From: Paralichthys olivaceus | Lineage: Eukaryota; Chordata; Actinopteri; Pleuronectiformes; Paralichthyidae | NCBI RefSeq assembly: GCF_024713975.1 | Contig: NC_091108.1 | Span: 6,625,001-6,689,000 of the forward strand | Length of the DNA stretch: 64,000 nucleotides | Direction: 5' to 3' | In this document: one piece after another, positions 24,969 through 38,700 of the stretch | Position numbering within the stretch: position 1 is the stretch's first letter | Layout: every line of letters starts with the position of its first letter | Position numbers and translations under genes: made by a program | The notes under the pieces: generated by a model | The model's database searches: none | Told to the model about the DNA's origin: nothing | The model's input: only the letters and a program-made list of their open reading frames with translations

Positions 24969-27900
24969 ACTTTACCCACATCAGGATACTCCACTGGAAC
25001 CAGTGTTTTCCTCCCTTAGATTATGACAATAACGACTCACTGCCATCCTGAAGCCAATCTGAAATGTAGCCCACCTTATCCTTGGAATATACCTTCCCAG
25101 GCATAAATACTGATACTCTATCTCACACTGATGGAGTTTATGCAACAGTGTCATAAACTTTGTCATCCTTTTCTTGGGTAAACTTTGTAGGATATGCATT
25201 TGTGCTCCTGCCATCTAACGTGACACAACGCTCCAGCCAATGGGATGGCCTCTTTGAGGTGGCGGTGCGGGGCTGATAAGGGACAGCTGATTCCTGCGAA
25301 CAGTGTTTTTCCCTGATAAGAGCACAAGCTCAGGGAAAAAGGCCGAGCCGTACTCTGCAACATGATGTTCGAGCACAGTCAGTCACATGTTCGGTACAAT
25401 TGTTGCAGCGTGTGCTTGTTATTGTGCATGACTAATCAAGGGGAGGTGGACAGCAAGTGGCTGCAGGAGTCAACCAATGGGGTGTTCAGTGCAGTGGAAC
25501 TCTACTACAAGTTGTTGGTATGTCGCACTCTACCCTTGAACTTTATGACATCCCGGTCATAGTACTGCAAAGATAAACAGGTGAAAGTCCTGAAAACGTC
25601 CTGCTTATCAAAAGGGATAATCTGTTCAGAAATTCTTTAAATAACACTACAGCTTACTAAAATTAGCCTAAGTGCTAATTTAATCATATCTGTTTAGAGT
25701 GGATACATTCATGTGACTGTCATCCAAGCAGTGGTGAATTCAGATATGTTTTTGTCATCAGAACATTCTCTGTGGTGCGAATTCCATCATCCTCCTGCCT
25801 GGTTTAGCTCCCAAGTGAGTTCATGAGAAAACATAATTCATGAGGCTCCTTCATAAAGGCCTCATCCCCACTCTCCCATCTGCTAAGCCTTTTGTAAACA
25901 AAACCAGTGAAAACAGAGGCCCACTGAGAAGAGCGCTGTTGGTTCATCGTCGTCCTGTGTTAGTGTCTGTTCTTTCTCCATTCATGGCTCTTGTCAATTT
26001 CTTTATAAAATACTTTCCTTTTAGACGTGAAAATAACATGACTTGTAATGAGTTGCGGCATTGACCTAATACACTTAGACAGAATAAACATTGTACTACA
26101 TAATGCACATGAGTATTATGGTTCTAATTTCACTCTAACTTGATTATTATGGTCTACGTGTGTGAATCTCAAGCACAGTTCCTTCAGTGGGTGACAAAGC
26201 CTTGAGTCCTGCGACTAAACGAGACCACACAAGGTTCATGTTACACTCTCAAGCATTAGGTTACACCAAACTGCATGAAATGAGCCTATTTATTATGTGA
26301 GTGAGACGGATCATGACAACCACTGCCAAAGACAAACAGTCTGGGGTTGCGGGACAGTAATAAAAAAACAACCCATTTTCAAAAGGAATGTTGAAATCGA
26401 TTCAACTATTCAAATGCTTGTGTTAAGACAACTTTCCAAATGTTGGAATTTGGGGATAAAAAAACCAAAAGGGTCAATGAATTCGGCCATGAAGGACTGA
26501 GGCTACAACCCGAGAGAAAGTGTTTGTTTTTTGGTTAAATAATAGTAGAACAAATAGATTTGTTTAGCCAGTCTTCTTCAGACTCACTTTGTAAAAACAA
26601 GACAAATCCCAGACTGAGGCAGTTAGATTGAAAAGTTAACTGTATAAACATCTGCCAGGTTATTAGGTATACTTAGCCCTGCAATAAATCCTAATATGAT
26701 GATGGTAATAATGTTCAATCGTTCTTGAAACCCTTTTAGAGATATACTAATTCAATTTTATGTTAAATTTGAAGGATGTAGTGTCGCTGTTAATCTAATT
26801 TTGCTTTAGAAACAGGATGATTATTTGATTTATCACCTGACAACATTTTTTTTAATCAATTAATCATTGTAGTCTATTTCAGCTTCTAATTTATCAAATG
26901 TTAGGAATTGACACTTTAAGTTCTCGATTAAAACAAGCTAGTGAAATGACCTTTTTTAACATGTATCCTCTACCTATTTACTGACGTTAAAGACAAAATG
27001 CACATTCAGGAAAATAACTAGATTATTACATCGATTAATTGATAGTGAAGACAGTTCAGGGTCAACACCTCCACCAATTCCAGCCTCTAAATGGCAATTA
27101 ATCTTATTTTACACCTTTTTGAAAAACACTCTGAACAAGAACTGGGCTGTTATGACTGGATTTACAGGCTGTTGTGTTGGGACTCCAGTAAAGTGGTCTG
27201 AAGGCTCACACGTGTCATAACAGCTCATTTAAGGTTTTGTAAGGTCACCTACTTGAAGGGGGGGGGGGGCTCACTTGAGTGTTTGTGATTGAATAACAGT
27301 ATCAGTGAGGATATCTCACATCACACATTTACATTAAAAGCCTAAAAGAAGTGATGTTCATTCTAATCTTCGTGTTAACTACGTGTGTTTTACAAGTTGT
27401 TTTGTGGTGGTGTGAATGCTGAGGTGGCAGCACTGTTAACAACACACACTCCTGTAACTCACACGAGCTAACTAACTAGCTTCGGACACATTCGCAGACA
27501 TGTAACGTCAGTCTGATGTTGGTGTTGTGGATAAAAAGTGCTAATTTCACATTAAAGCTGACACGGCTTGATTCGAGAGTCGCCGGTAAACAGCACTCGT
27601 AAAAATGGGAAAATCACGGAAACAAACAGAACAGAAACCGAAAACGATCAATTTAAAAATAGTGTCGTTTCGTCGCAGTTTGATATTTCTGCAGATTAAA
27701 GCTACGAAGCAGTGGAGCTGGTGAATAGTGGACGTTTCTAGATGAATGGAGCCCGGAGCTCCGCTAGCTGTCTGTGAACCCTCGGCTAGCTTCGGGTTTA
27801 CGTTACCGTTAACAGCAAACGGTGAGAGCCGCCGCTGCCGCTTCTCCGGTTCCACTGAAATGTGGAGCAGCTCGTTTGCTGTGTGATGAATGAATCTCAA

Positions 27901-28065
27901 ACCCCATCACCGTGAGTCCGACTTGAATTAATCCATCGTGGCTAAAACGGTGTTAGCCAGCGAACGGGCTAGCTAACGTTAGCCGGCTGGAATCAGAGAG
28001 AGAGGGAGAGAGAGAGAAAAAACACCGCACCATCACAAACAGCTGCGGAGGAAACGAGCGTTTAC

Positions 28066-28260
28066 CTTTCGGGTTGCTTCAGCGGGGGGATGCTGCCGGT
28101 GAGGGACGCCGTGGTGTCCTCAGTGGGTCCCCATGTCTGTGCCCGGTGAAACTCCTGGGAAGCCTCCTGACGTGTCCGAGCCTGGACCACCGCGGCGGGG
28201 GAGCTGCGAGCTCAAGTTGACGGGACAGGGAGACGCGCAGCGGCGGCGGCGCGCCCGCAC
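28066..28260 (-). promoter_or_regulatory. lpin2: lpin2 non-coding exon 1 and CpG-rich promoter
   Basis: The GC- and CpG-rich block around 28080-28260 contrasts with the AT-rich surroundings. On the minus strand it ends in CCCGAAAG followed by donor GTAAAC (GT at 28065-28064), as expected for a 5' UTR exon joined to the ATG exon at 21963. The transcription start was not placed precisely. Confidence 0.6.
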
Positions 28261-28290
28261 AGCTGCTGTCACCGGGGCTCAGTTAAAGGG

Positions 28291-28507
28291 TTAAAGGTCC
28301 AGACTGAAGGATTCTGGAGACAGGGAACTATTGGTGGATTCAAATGATTCAAATGATTCAAATATATAATAATCCTGGAGATGTGTTCACTCCTGTTTGT
28401 GATCATCTATTCAGTTTTATATTTACACCAGGAGCTGGTCCTCAGTAGTCCAAACTAAACACCTTTTGAGTTTTTATTAAGGCTGCCACAGGTTCTCTTT
28501 CCACATC

Positions 28508-28576
<69 letters not shown>

Positions 28577-28627
28577 CATGCAACCTCACCACTAGATGTC
28601 TCTAAACTCTACACACTGAACCTTTAA
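28291..28627 (+). mobile_element. TTAA-flanked MITE, copy 2
   Basis: A 337-bp unit beginning TTAAAGGTCCAGACTGAAGG and ending CACACTGAACCTTTAA. The interior shares GGTCCTCAGTAGTCCAAACT, ACACCTTTTGAGTTTTTAT and CCACAGGTTCTC with copy 3, same orientation. A (TATC)n array has grown inside it. It lies immediately upstream of the lpin2 promoter. Confidence 0.7.
28508..28575. repeat. (TATC)n microsatellite inside MITE copy 2
   Basis: About 17 uninterrupted tetranucleotide units. It probably arose after insertion, since the other two MITE copies lack it. Confidence 0.95.
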
Positions 28628-29350
28628 GATCAATTATTCTTGTCCTTACATATTATAGTGGATCTTAGAAAGCATGTGTTGCTTGTGGTAAGGCACTATG
28701 AGTTTTCTAATAGGCCATTAATCCTCCAAATCCATTAGATGTTTTTTTGTGTGTGTGCAATTATCAAATTACTCAATTTATAAGCTGTTTACATTAGATT
28801 ATGTAAGGCCAAAGGGAAACGTCTCCAAAGCAGGTGCTTTATTACAACACAGAGCGTCTGGAAGAGAGAGCAGACCTCGTGTTTAACTTGTTGGTTAGAT
28901 ACACAGCCCCAGACAAAACTCTGCAGGACAGTTTCCTTCTGTTGTACCTGAAACAAAACATTCCCTCCACTTACAACACATTTCTTCTGAAAGTGTGTGA
29001 CACTCACATGACTAGTTTAAACAGAAAGATCTCACCAAGTATGACAATTATGTCAATTATGCTCTTTTGTTGTGAGGGCCGTGAATGAGCCACTTCCAAC
29101 TGTCACGTGTGTGGTCACTCTTGTGCTTCTCTACATGTCAACAGGGTTTACCTGCTCCACCTCTCCCACAAAATCCTGTAATGACTGACAATTGTAGCTT
29201 GCAAACAGCACATCAAACGGTACATAACAAACGTAGAGTTCACACGTAATGGCGGTTTATAAATACACAGAGGGATCAATGGAAAATGTGACATCACTGA
29301 CACATTTTTCCAATGTCTCACAACACAAAGCAAAAAGCTGTTAAGAAATT
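28628..29350. other. lpin2-myom1 intergenic spacer
   Basis: Sequence between MITE copy 2 upstream of lpin2 and the likely end of the myom1 transcript. An 84-codon plus-strand frame (28834-29088) has no recognisable homology and no splice context. Confidence 0.5.
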
Positions 29351-29797
29351 CACCACGTCCTTTTCTTCCTTTATTTTTGTTTTACAGTACATAAACCTCA
29401 GTGAGACATGGTTTGAGGGGTCACAGGTCATCCAAATGTTATACTGTAATATTATAAAAACAGTGCTTTGCTTCTGCTGCTGTTTTTAAAACAAAGAGTA
29501 ATGACAGGTCAACCATTTCCCATACATTACGTAAACTGCTGATATTGGCCAGAAGGGACATAAGACATCTCAAGCAACTACAAGCAAACGATTGTTATCT
29601 CCATATCACATTCACTGTTTACTCCTTTAATAAGCAATGCCCAAAGCTCTTTAACCCAGCACATGAAAGACGCAGGGAGATGCAGCTGGATTCATGATTT
29701 ATTTAAACTGCTTTTGTGCACCGGCATGTGCCGGGGTAAAACGCTTTGGAGACAGCCCAGTCGTCAAATATTCTTCTTCTCTTTATTTCGTCATCCT
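29350..29797 (-). other. myom1 3' UTR (probable)
   Basis: Minus-strand AATAAA signals (plus TTTATT) lie at 29782-29787, 29698-29703 and 29370-29375. The last of these gives a 3' UTR of about 440 nt. Confidence 0.45.
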
Positions 29798-32700
29798 TTA
29801 GTCTTTCTTCTCCTCCTTATTCTCGTCGTCTGGGTTGTAGACGCTGACAGTGAACTCGCCAGCTTCCTTTCCGTACTTGTTCTTGACATGGAGGGCGTAT
29901 TTGCCAGAGTCCGCCGTGGTGACACAGTCGATTGTGATGCTGGCAAACTTCCCATGCTCGAACGTGAGTTTGATGTGGTCATCAGACACCAGCTCCTTTT
30001 CGTTCTTTGTCCAGGACACCTCGGGTAAGGGCTCACCCCAGACGTTGCCAGTCAGGTTCAGGGACTGAGGAGAAGAAGAGGATTGCAGGGTTTTGTTGTG
30101 TTGGTACACATTTAGATTTCTAAAGACAGTGGGTGGTGAGACAAAGCACTTAACACAAAGTGAGTGTCTAATTCATTTACCTTGCCCTCTTGGATAGCAA
30201 CCACATCTGGTAAACCTCCAACAACACGAGCGCGGTCTACACAGGGAATATGAGTGAGCAAAGAAGCAACCTGAAGCATTTATTAGGTTCACAACCTTAT
30301 ATTCACTTGACTGTCATAAAACATGCTACCGTATTTTTTTACTCTTCTCTGTGCGTGAATGATGTTCTAAATGTGTATCTGAAAACTTACTTTTCTTCAA
30401 TCCGTGGTGAATTAAGATTTAATAAAATAAATAAAACTCCGCTTAAAAATTCTATTAAACCAAAGCAACCTCTGCATCCAGAAATATGTGATCATTTCAT
30501 AGAGCATTTGATTTCTCTCAGGAAACCAAAGAATAAATAATCACTTACTTCTTTCTGCAATTGCTGCCGCCCTGCGGAAGGAAGGAGACAGACGTTGTCA
30601 GAAACACCTTAAACTGGTATCACAGGCAGTCATTTTCTCCCCCTATGCTATACAATGGCAGGAAATGTATTTTGAGTGCTTCGTAAAGGGGCCACTCAGT
30701 ACACAGACTATTTTTAGTTTGTGATGTCTGTTACTATTTATTTGTGTATACATCCTCTTCAGACAGAAATATACAATTATGCAACGCAAGGTGTCGTTTA
30801 CTTACTTGAGCCTCTGGAATTCTTCAAACGCCTCTTCCCAAGCTGCACCGGAAAAATAATTGCATTTTGTGAAAGAAGCGAAAAATAGTCAGTATTTCCT
30901 CTTTTCAAATTAAAAAGTTTTACTCACCCTGGCCAGTCAGCTCAAAGACTCTCTTTACTCCGTCCTTGCCATCAAAGATGTCCATGGCGTATTTGCCTTT
31001 GTCCTTCTCAGTGGGCTCATTGATCTTGAGCCAGAGCTGCTCTCCTGTGACTCCGGACTTAACTCTCTCTGAGGCGGCCATCTTTGCATCTCTGAAGTGG
31101 AGATGAGGAGCACAGGGATCATGTTAAGTAAGCCTTTTTTTCAACCAACTAAAACTGTGCAGTGACATGATCATGTGCACTGAAATTCAAGATTCAAATT
31201 GGAAATGAATAATAATTCCAGCTAAGCTTTCTGCACAAGCATCCCTGTATTCTGATAAAGACAGACTGTCAACATGTGCTTGCATATAGTTCATGGAAAG
31301 AGAAAGAGGGACAATTATATAAATAGAAATGATCAGAAAACAATGTTGAATACAGTCAGGGAATACGTACTTGTAGAGCCAACCAACACGCAGGTCCTCG
31401 TGGTGATATGTAACCGTGGAGTGGAGGACGATACCGTGTTCAGTGCTGAGGACTTGAATTTGAGTGGAGGAGTTGGCTAAGAGGAAAAAACACAAAAACA
31501 AATTTATTTACAGCCCATTTCAAACCAAAGGATAAGGATAATAGTAATGAAGCAATGTTTGGCTGTTAATAGTTCCTGCTGAGGAAAATGTTGCACAGTG
31601 GCACATTCTGTCAGTCTGTGGGTTTTTTTCTTCTATGTGTGCTTCATTGTGTGTGGTCATTCATTACTGCTTGATAAGTGTGAAGTTAAATGACTCACCA
31701 ATAACCCTGAACAGCTCATTCATTACAGTCTGATATCCTGGGGGAACAAAGACAGGGGCAGCAATTAATGTCAGACTTCTTTTGCCAGACTTACAACACT
31801 GATTCCCACTTTCTTATCAGTCTGAATATTTGACTTCACCTTCGTCTGTTAGATTGAAGATGCTCTTATCTTTGCCTCTGTCATCCCTCAGTTGGACCTC
31901 ATAAACACCAGCATCGGCCTTGGAGATCTAGAGTTTGAAGTAAAAGCAACTTTAGTGTCCACGAGACAACAATAGATTCCCTGTTCCCTCAAACTGAGGA
32001 TAATACAGTATAATTCTTAGGACAGATAACAGACAGAAGAAAAGCCAGACAGAGACAAACTGAACTGAAAAGGCAAGCTTTTCTGCCGCCCAGGATGCTT
32101 CAGGCGTTCGAAGGAAAACATGGAAAAGGTAAGACGAGGAAGACAAATGGAGAAATTATAGGCGTGAACTTATGGCAACAAAGATTATGTCCAGACTTTG
32201 GATCTTGGTGGTGGAGGAACGTCATCTGCCGGTGGCTTTTTTCCTTCGCTTTCTTTCTGTTTTTCTTGCTTAATTATCCACTGTGAATTAGACAGATAAG
32301 CAGGTTAATGCAGGTGCGAATGACAGACAGGAACGATGATGAACAGAGCGCCTCTCCTGAGCTCATGCAATGACACCAACCCTCTCTTTCTGAGGGATGT
32401 TTATACAGTTTCAAAGCAATGGTGCCTTGAAACATCAATATAACTTCTCTGGCACTGGAATTCAAAACCTCAGAAAACATCATGTTGGCCAGAGGAGTTA
32501 GATTGAATATAGTTAGAAATGAATGAATGAATGAATGAATGAATGAGGCACACAGATAAACCATACTAGCATTTGCATATGGCCATAAATGTTTGAAAAC
32601 ATGACCTCTAAGCACTAAGAATCAAAATGTCAAAATAGAAATTTTAAGTGAAAGTTTCAAGAATGATTTATATATTAGTTGGATCCAGTATACTTCTATT

Positions 32701-35700
32701 CGGTTTTCCAAAGATGACATACTGATGTGCTGACTCCAGCAGCACTCAGGAGCGTGAATATTTTTAAAAGGGTTTCATCATTTATGATTTTCTGTGTGTC
32801 AGAGAGGGATGGTTCGCAGCGTAGCATCTAGTCTACCACAAAGATGAAAGCATAGCTGCACCGGCAGCATCACTACTCGCTCTGTACTCATAAGCCCACG
32901 ACTCCTCACAAAGCCTGGCCTGCGTATTATGGGCTGACCTTTCCGATATTAAAGGTCAGATCGCTGTCCTGTCTCTCGATCTTTTTGGCATCCTCATCAT
33001 CATCTGCAATCTCAATTTTGTCCTTGTACCAGGAGATCTCGGTCTCGGGTCTGACATTTCCGATCTGTGGAGCGAAAGAAGGGACGTAGGAATGAGTTAC
33101 CACAGCAAAACTGCAACCACTCATGACGGCCATACTTAAATATTAATACAAAATATTTGCAGGTTTCTCACCTTGCATCTCAACAGCACATCACATTCTG
33201 GAGTGACAGCAAAGTCAAGGTACTTGACAAAGTGAGGACCTGAGGGGGTTTAAAGGAAAATAATTAGAGAAACACTTGTGTTAATCATTTTGAATTTATT
33301 TAACACTGAAGAAAGATCTCTTACCTTGTTTCCTGACCCATTCTGCCCTCTCAAATTCTGATTTCTTTTGAAGCTCCCTGAATTCTGGACAGGGGCAAAA
33401 GAAAATGTGACAGTTAAAAATAAATGAACAGTTAAATATCATATGCTGAGTTCTTGAAATATTTTTTTGAATTCCTGAAAAGTAAACTTAAAAAGACATA
33501 AGAGTGAAGAAAAGGTTGTCTTCTGCTGCCTCTCAATGGACATGAAGCATAACTGCAGTGAATGCAACCACATATCATATGTGAGATCAAATAATATGCT
33601 CTGTATTCAAAACAATAAATTAATACAATTAATATTCACACGCTGATATTAATATTTGACAAATCTGCATGCACAACATCAATATGGATACTAAAGTTGC
33701 ATTTACCATCTCCAATGAGCACCAGACTGGTTGTCCCCTTGGCCTTTCCATCCACCAGGTTAAAGGTGAACGTTCCCTCATCGGTGACCTCCAGAGAGTC
33801 CATGAACATTTCAATGATGCCGGTGGACCTGTCGAAGTTCATTGAGTATTTCTGGAAGAAATAAAGTTGAGTGTTTCACAGACAAACACCATTCTATCAA
33901 TTGTAATGCAAAGGCCAGTGTCTGAAAGATATTAGAAGTAGAAATTCTGACCTTTCCCTGAGTAACGATGACATCATTAAAGACGTATTCCACTTGGCAG
34001 GCAGAGGTGCATTTCTCCACCTGAGTCCAGAATCTCACGCGACCCTTCTCCAGCAACTCCATGGCCATTTCATTCTTGAACGGAATAACTAGAAAGCACA
34101 ATATTTATCAATGTGAATGCACTTTTTTAGATATGCCTACTCTGTATGCATGGTGTATGAAGTAACCACGGCTTGGTAACTACAATATCATAACATAGTT
34201 AAGACATGTTTCCAAACTATATTCAGAACAATATCTGCATTTTATAATAAAGTAGTGTGAGATCTGTGCTGTGTGGATATTCACCAGGAAACTTGTGTTC
34301 ATGGCTGATGTCCAGGAGACGCTTGAGACCTGTCAAATAACAACGGCAGCAGCACAGTGGTCAGTGTCACAACCTCTGCAAACCCTTATAGCATCACTCA
34401 TCCAGCTTTTACTTAAATGTTTCAACACTCCTGACAAAGAAATTATTTGAGATAACATTTCAAGACAAACACATATATAAGCCCATGGGTGCAACATGTT
34501 AACAGACATGTAGCACTTATGTCATCAAGAGAAATAAAAATTGAATCAAGTTGCAGGGACACAGGAGCAGAGGTTTCAACACCATCGGCTGACTCACCCT
34601 CCTCAGTGAGTGTGTAGCTGGAGGAGATGCCGTCAGTGTTGGTGACCACGCAGGAGAAGGTTCCCAGATCTTCCAGGGAGGGGCTGTTGAAGATGGCCCT
34701 GGACCTAGAGACAAGGACACGTGGCGACAAACAGGGTATGAGGAAAATAATGTCTTTCTGTTGTCTCCCAGGGAGCTGCACGACAAATTGGGCTCACATG
34801 TGATACTTACCTGCCCTGTTCTTTGACAATAGTCAGTCGTGAGGAGTCTGTTATGGTCTTGTAATTCTTGGACCAAACAAACTCGGAGCTTTCATTCATC
34901 TCGGAGCATTCAAAGACCATAGAGATGATGCCATCATCATCGACATCCACATAAATCTCTTTGGTGCCTGAAGGAAGAGCAAGTGGTTAATGTGTGTGTG
35001 TGTGTGTGTGTGCATAAATGACAGGTTACAGATTTCAGCTCTGGATAAAATACAACTCAAAATATGTCTTCGCTTTCCAGGAAAACTCTGAGACCACATG
35101 TGTTCGAGTTATATAACAAAAACTCACCAGGGCGAGTCTGGGCCAAGATTGGACCCAAGACAGCTGAGGCCTTTCCAACTCCAGCAAGATTTTGAGCGCG
35201 CACAGAGAAGACATAGGATGTACCCCCTTTCAGCCCGGTCACCTGGATAGATACATAAGAAGTCAGAGGGAGAGAAAGTTGAAAACATACTGATTCATTA
35301 GTTCACATACAAATTTCTCATGAAGCTGAAATACTGACACATTAAAACCAACATTTATATTGAATTCATCTTCCTCACCTTCATGTATTTCATCTTGTTG
35401 GCCTTCTCATGGACAGCCTTCCAGCCCTCCTCTCCAGCAGAGGCCTCCTTGATATCCAAGTAGTATCCGTTGACAGGAGTGCGGCCGTTAAATGCAGGGG
35501 GCTCCCACAGGACCACGACAGAGGTGTCACGAACCTCCAGCACGTGGAGACCAACAGGAACGCCTTGAAGGAGCAACAAGGATGGGAAGTTCACCGGGCT
35601 TGTGAAGATACTTTAAATGACATCAGGATGAAGTTTGGATTCTTAAACATTAGCGCACATTTAAAGAAAATATACTTGATTAACATATTTATATTTACAG

Positions 35701-38700
35701 TTCTTTTTTTGAGTACACTCGAAAAGAAAAGTCCAAATTGAACAAAAAGTATTTATGCTCAAAGACATACAACAGATCCCGAGTTGACTTTTGTGAATTT
35801 ACTGTCCGTCTAAATGTTTTCTCCGTTACCTGGCACAGTAATGGTCCATTCCTTGCACTCCAGAGATGCACTGGGCAGAGAGCCTTTACTCACACCTGCC
35901 ATGTTCATAGCGCGCACCTGGAACTGGTAGAAGACGTTCTCCTTCAGGTTCTCAGCCTAAAGAAAGGCAAATGCCAATAATTAGAACTTATTAGAAGTTA
36001 AATTGTTACAATTACAAATAGTAGATAAACTCATTTGTGCATCACACAATTCCTACATTACATAAATTCTGTGACTTGTAATTGTGGAGGAAAAACGTAC
36101 TCGGTAGGTGGTTGTAGTCAATGCTTGGTGGTTCATTTCATGCCATTTCCCAACAACAGTTCCCTTCACAGTCCTGTAGTCCACAAAGTATCCCCTGATA
36201 TCAGCACCTCCATTGTTAGCAGGCTCGGTCCAGCCCAGCACCATGAAGTCCTTGGCAGCCTCCAGCAAGGTCACACCAGTGGGCCTCCCAGAGACGGCTG
36301 TAAATAATGTAGATAAGGCGGTCAGTACTTTTTTAGTAGTGTGAAAAAGATAATCTTTCACATACTTATTCACATTTCATTTAATTAAAAGTTCAGTCAT
36401 ATACATAAAATCCAATACAGATGACCTGGTATTTGCCAAATTTTGCACAGATCTTACTGCTCATTTGTGTTAAGACATCACAGAAATTACACAAACATAA
36501 CATGCAACATGCTTTGCACAAATAGAGTTATTTCAATGTATGATGTACTTACGCTCAAGGCCAGAAGCAGGGTGACTCTCATTAGGTTCATGCTCTTTAA
36601 GAGTCACAATGTTTTAGCCTTCAGCTTGGCCATGCACCTAGAAGCACCCCTGAAGAGTGGTCAAATAGCAAAACAGAACTCGAGCAAAATTATCTTTATG
36701 CAGAAATCAAGACCTTCACAGAGAAAAAGCAGTTTTAAACATAATCTCATTTGTTACTTAACCGCGTCACTAATAAATGGGAGACAGCAAAATGACAAAA
36801 TCCACTGTTAGCGATGAGCACGTCATGCAGGTACATGCAATTACACCCACAAGCAGACACATATAAACATATGTCACTTGTGTGCATGGCATTCCTGACA
36901 AATGTTGTAGAAACAAAATTCTAGAGAATCTATGTAAAGAAACTCATAAAGAGAATGATCAAATATGTTTGATTAGTTAACGAGAAAGAATAGATGAAAG
37001 TTAGTGGACATGGATGAGTTTAGAGAATCGAACGGCTGTGTATGTATGGTGTGTATGGTTTTAATTCTTTCTGACAAAAACAGGAATGAGTCCTCGCAGC
37101 AATCATTCCTGGGAGAAATAACAATAATAAAAAGGGGAGAGAAAATGTCTATGGGTGAAGTGAGCAATGGAAGTGAGTTCTGATGAGGACACTCACCGAT
37201 GGCAGCCTTCACAACCACAGCATCAGAATTGGAAGAACTCTGACTGTATCCAGCAGCATTGACTGCCTTCACCCTGAACACGTAGTTTTCTTCAGTGGTC
37301 AGGCCATGGCAGACAAACCTGCTCATAGGGAAGAGAGGTTGATTTTATTAACAGAAGAAGAACTGGCTGGTGCAAACAAAACAAAACAATTTAGTTTTGT
37401 ATTATAACCTTAATATTTCAAAACAGAATTTATAATAATCTGGGCCTTTGCTGCACTGGAAGCAACAACAATCTTATAAACCTCACTGGATGGAACCGTG
37501 TTAGTCTGAGGCAGTAAACATCCTTATTGTGTTTATTCAGAATATTGATGACCACAATATTTTTTGCTCTTCAGCTTTACAAACGAATTTAAAGAAGACT
37601 ATTTTATTTTTGGAAATATGAACCAACACATTCTTCCTCTTACAAATGAAAAAATGTATTCATAAAAAATACAACATACATTTTTAAATTGTGTTACAGC
37701 TACACCCTTTCTCTGGTCTGGCCTGGTTATAGTAGCTTGTGTTGGCTAAATTTGGGGAAAACACTGGAAGTTCGAGGAGCAAGATTAAATATTTGTAAGA
37801 CAGAATCATACGTTTGTGAGAGAAAACCCAAAATGTGTCCATAAGAGTAAACTCGCCAACCTGGTCTGCTTGACAGGTTTGTTGTTGCACGGCATCCAGA
37901 CATCAGTGCCGACCACGCTACATTCAATATAGTACCCAACCAGGTGTGAAACATCTTTTGAGGCCCCCCATGTGACCACCACTGAGGTGTCGGTGTTCCT
38001 GATGGCCACTGGGTTGCCCGGAGTGGCGGGCAGGTCTGTTGAGAAAAAGTAATTAAAAAATGGGATTAAACATACTACAGAGTTCCAGCAGTCAAATATT
38101 ATGATTTAAGACGTAGAGGTCCAGTGTGTAAGATTTAAGAGAAATGGATCTTTTGCCAGAAATTAAATATAAAATAATCCTAGTGGTGTTTGAGCACATT
38201 TACTGGTGTGTTATCATCAAAATTGTACAAATTGTTGTTTTCTTCACCCTAGAATGGGCCCTTTATATTTAAAGACATTATATTTACATCTGGAGCAGGT
38301 CCTCTCCACGGAGACCGACATGTTTTCTAAAGTAGCCCAAACTGGAAAAACTAAAAACCTTTTGAGTTTTTATGACAACTGAAAACTACCACAGGTTCTC
38401 CTTCAACTTCACCTCTATATATCAATAAGAAATACACCTTTAAGGTCCAACCCAATGCAGAAATGTGATGATTAACTGTGACACCTATGTAAGATGGAGC
38501 CTCACCCAGTTTATCTCCGACCGTGATCTCTTCTGTAGATACAGAGGCCTCGCCCACGCCAGCAGAGTTGCAGCAGCGCACACGGAAGCTGTAGGATTTA
38601 CCCTCCGCCAGGTCAAACAAGGCAAAGCGGGGTGACTTGACTGGCATACCAGTGTTCACCCTCTGCCAGGTGTCTGTTCCTGCAATACACTGAGGTAGAG

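Noticed and set aside
24981-25214. 77-codon minus frame just upstream of the candidate lpin2 alternative exon
   Set aside because: No recognisable family and an in-frame stop separates it from the 24968 ATG. At most it is leader sequence.
27547-27900. 117-codon minus frame near the lpin2 promoter
   Set aside because: No homology recognised. It lies in the first intron and has no donor in a useful position.
36443-36811. 122-codon plus frame
   Set aside because: Lies antisense within a myom1 intron. No domain and no splice support.
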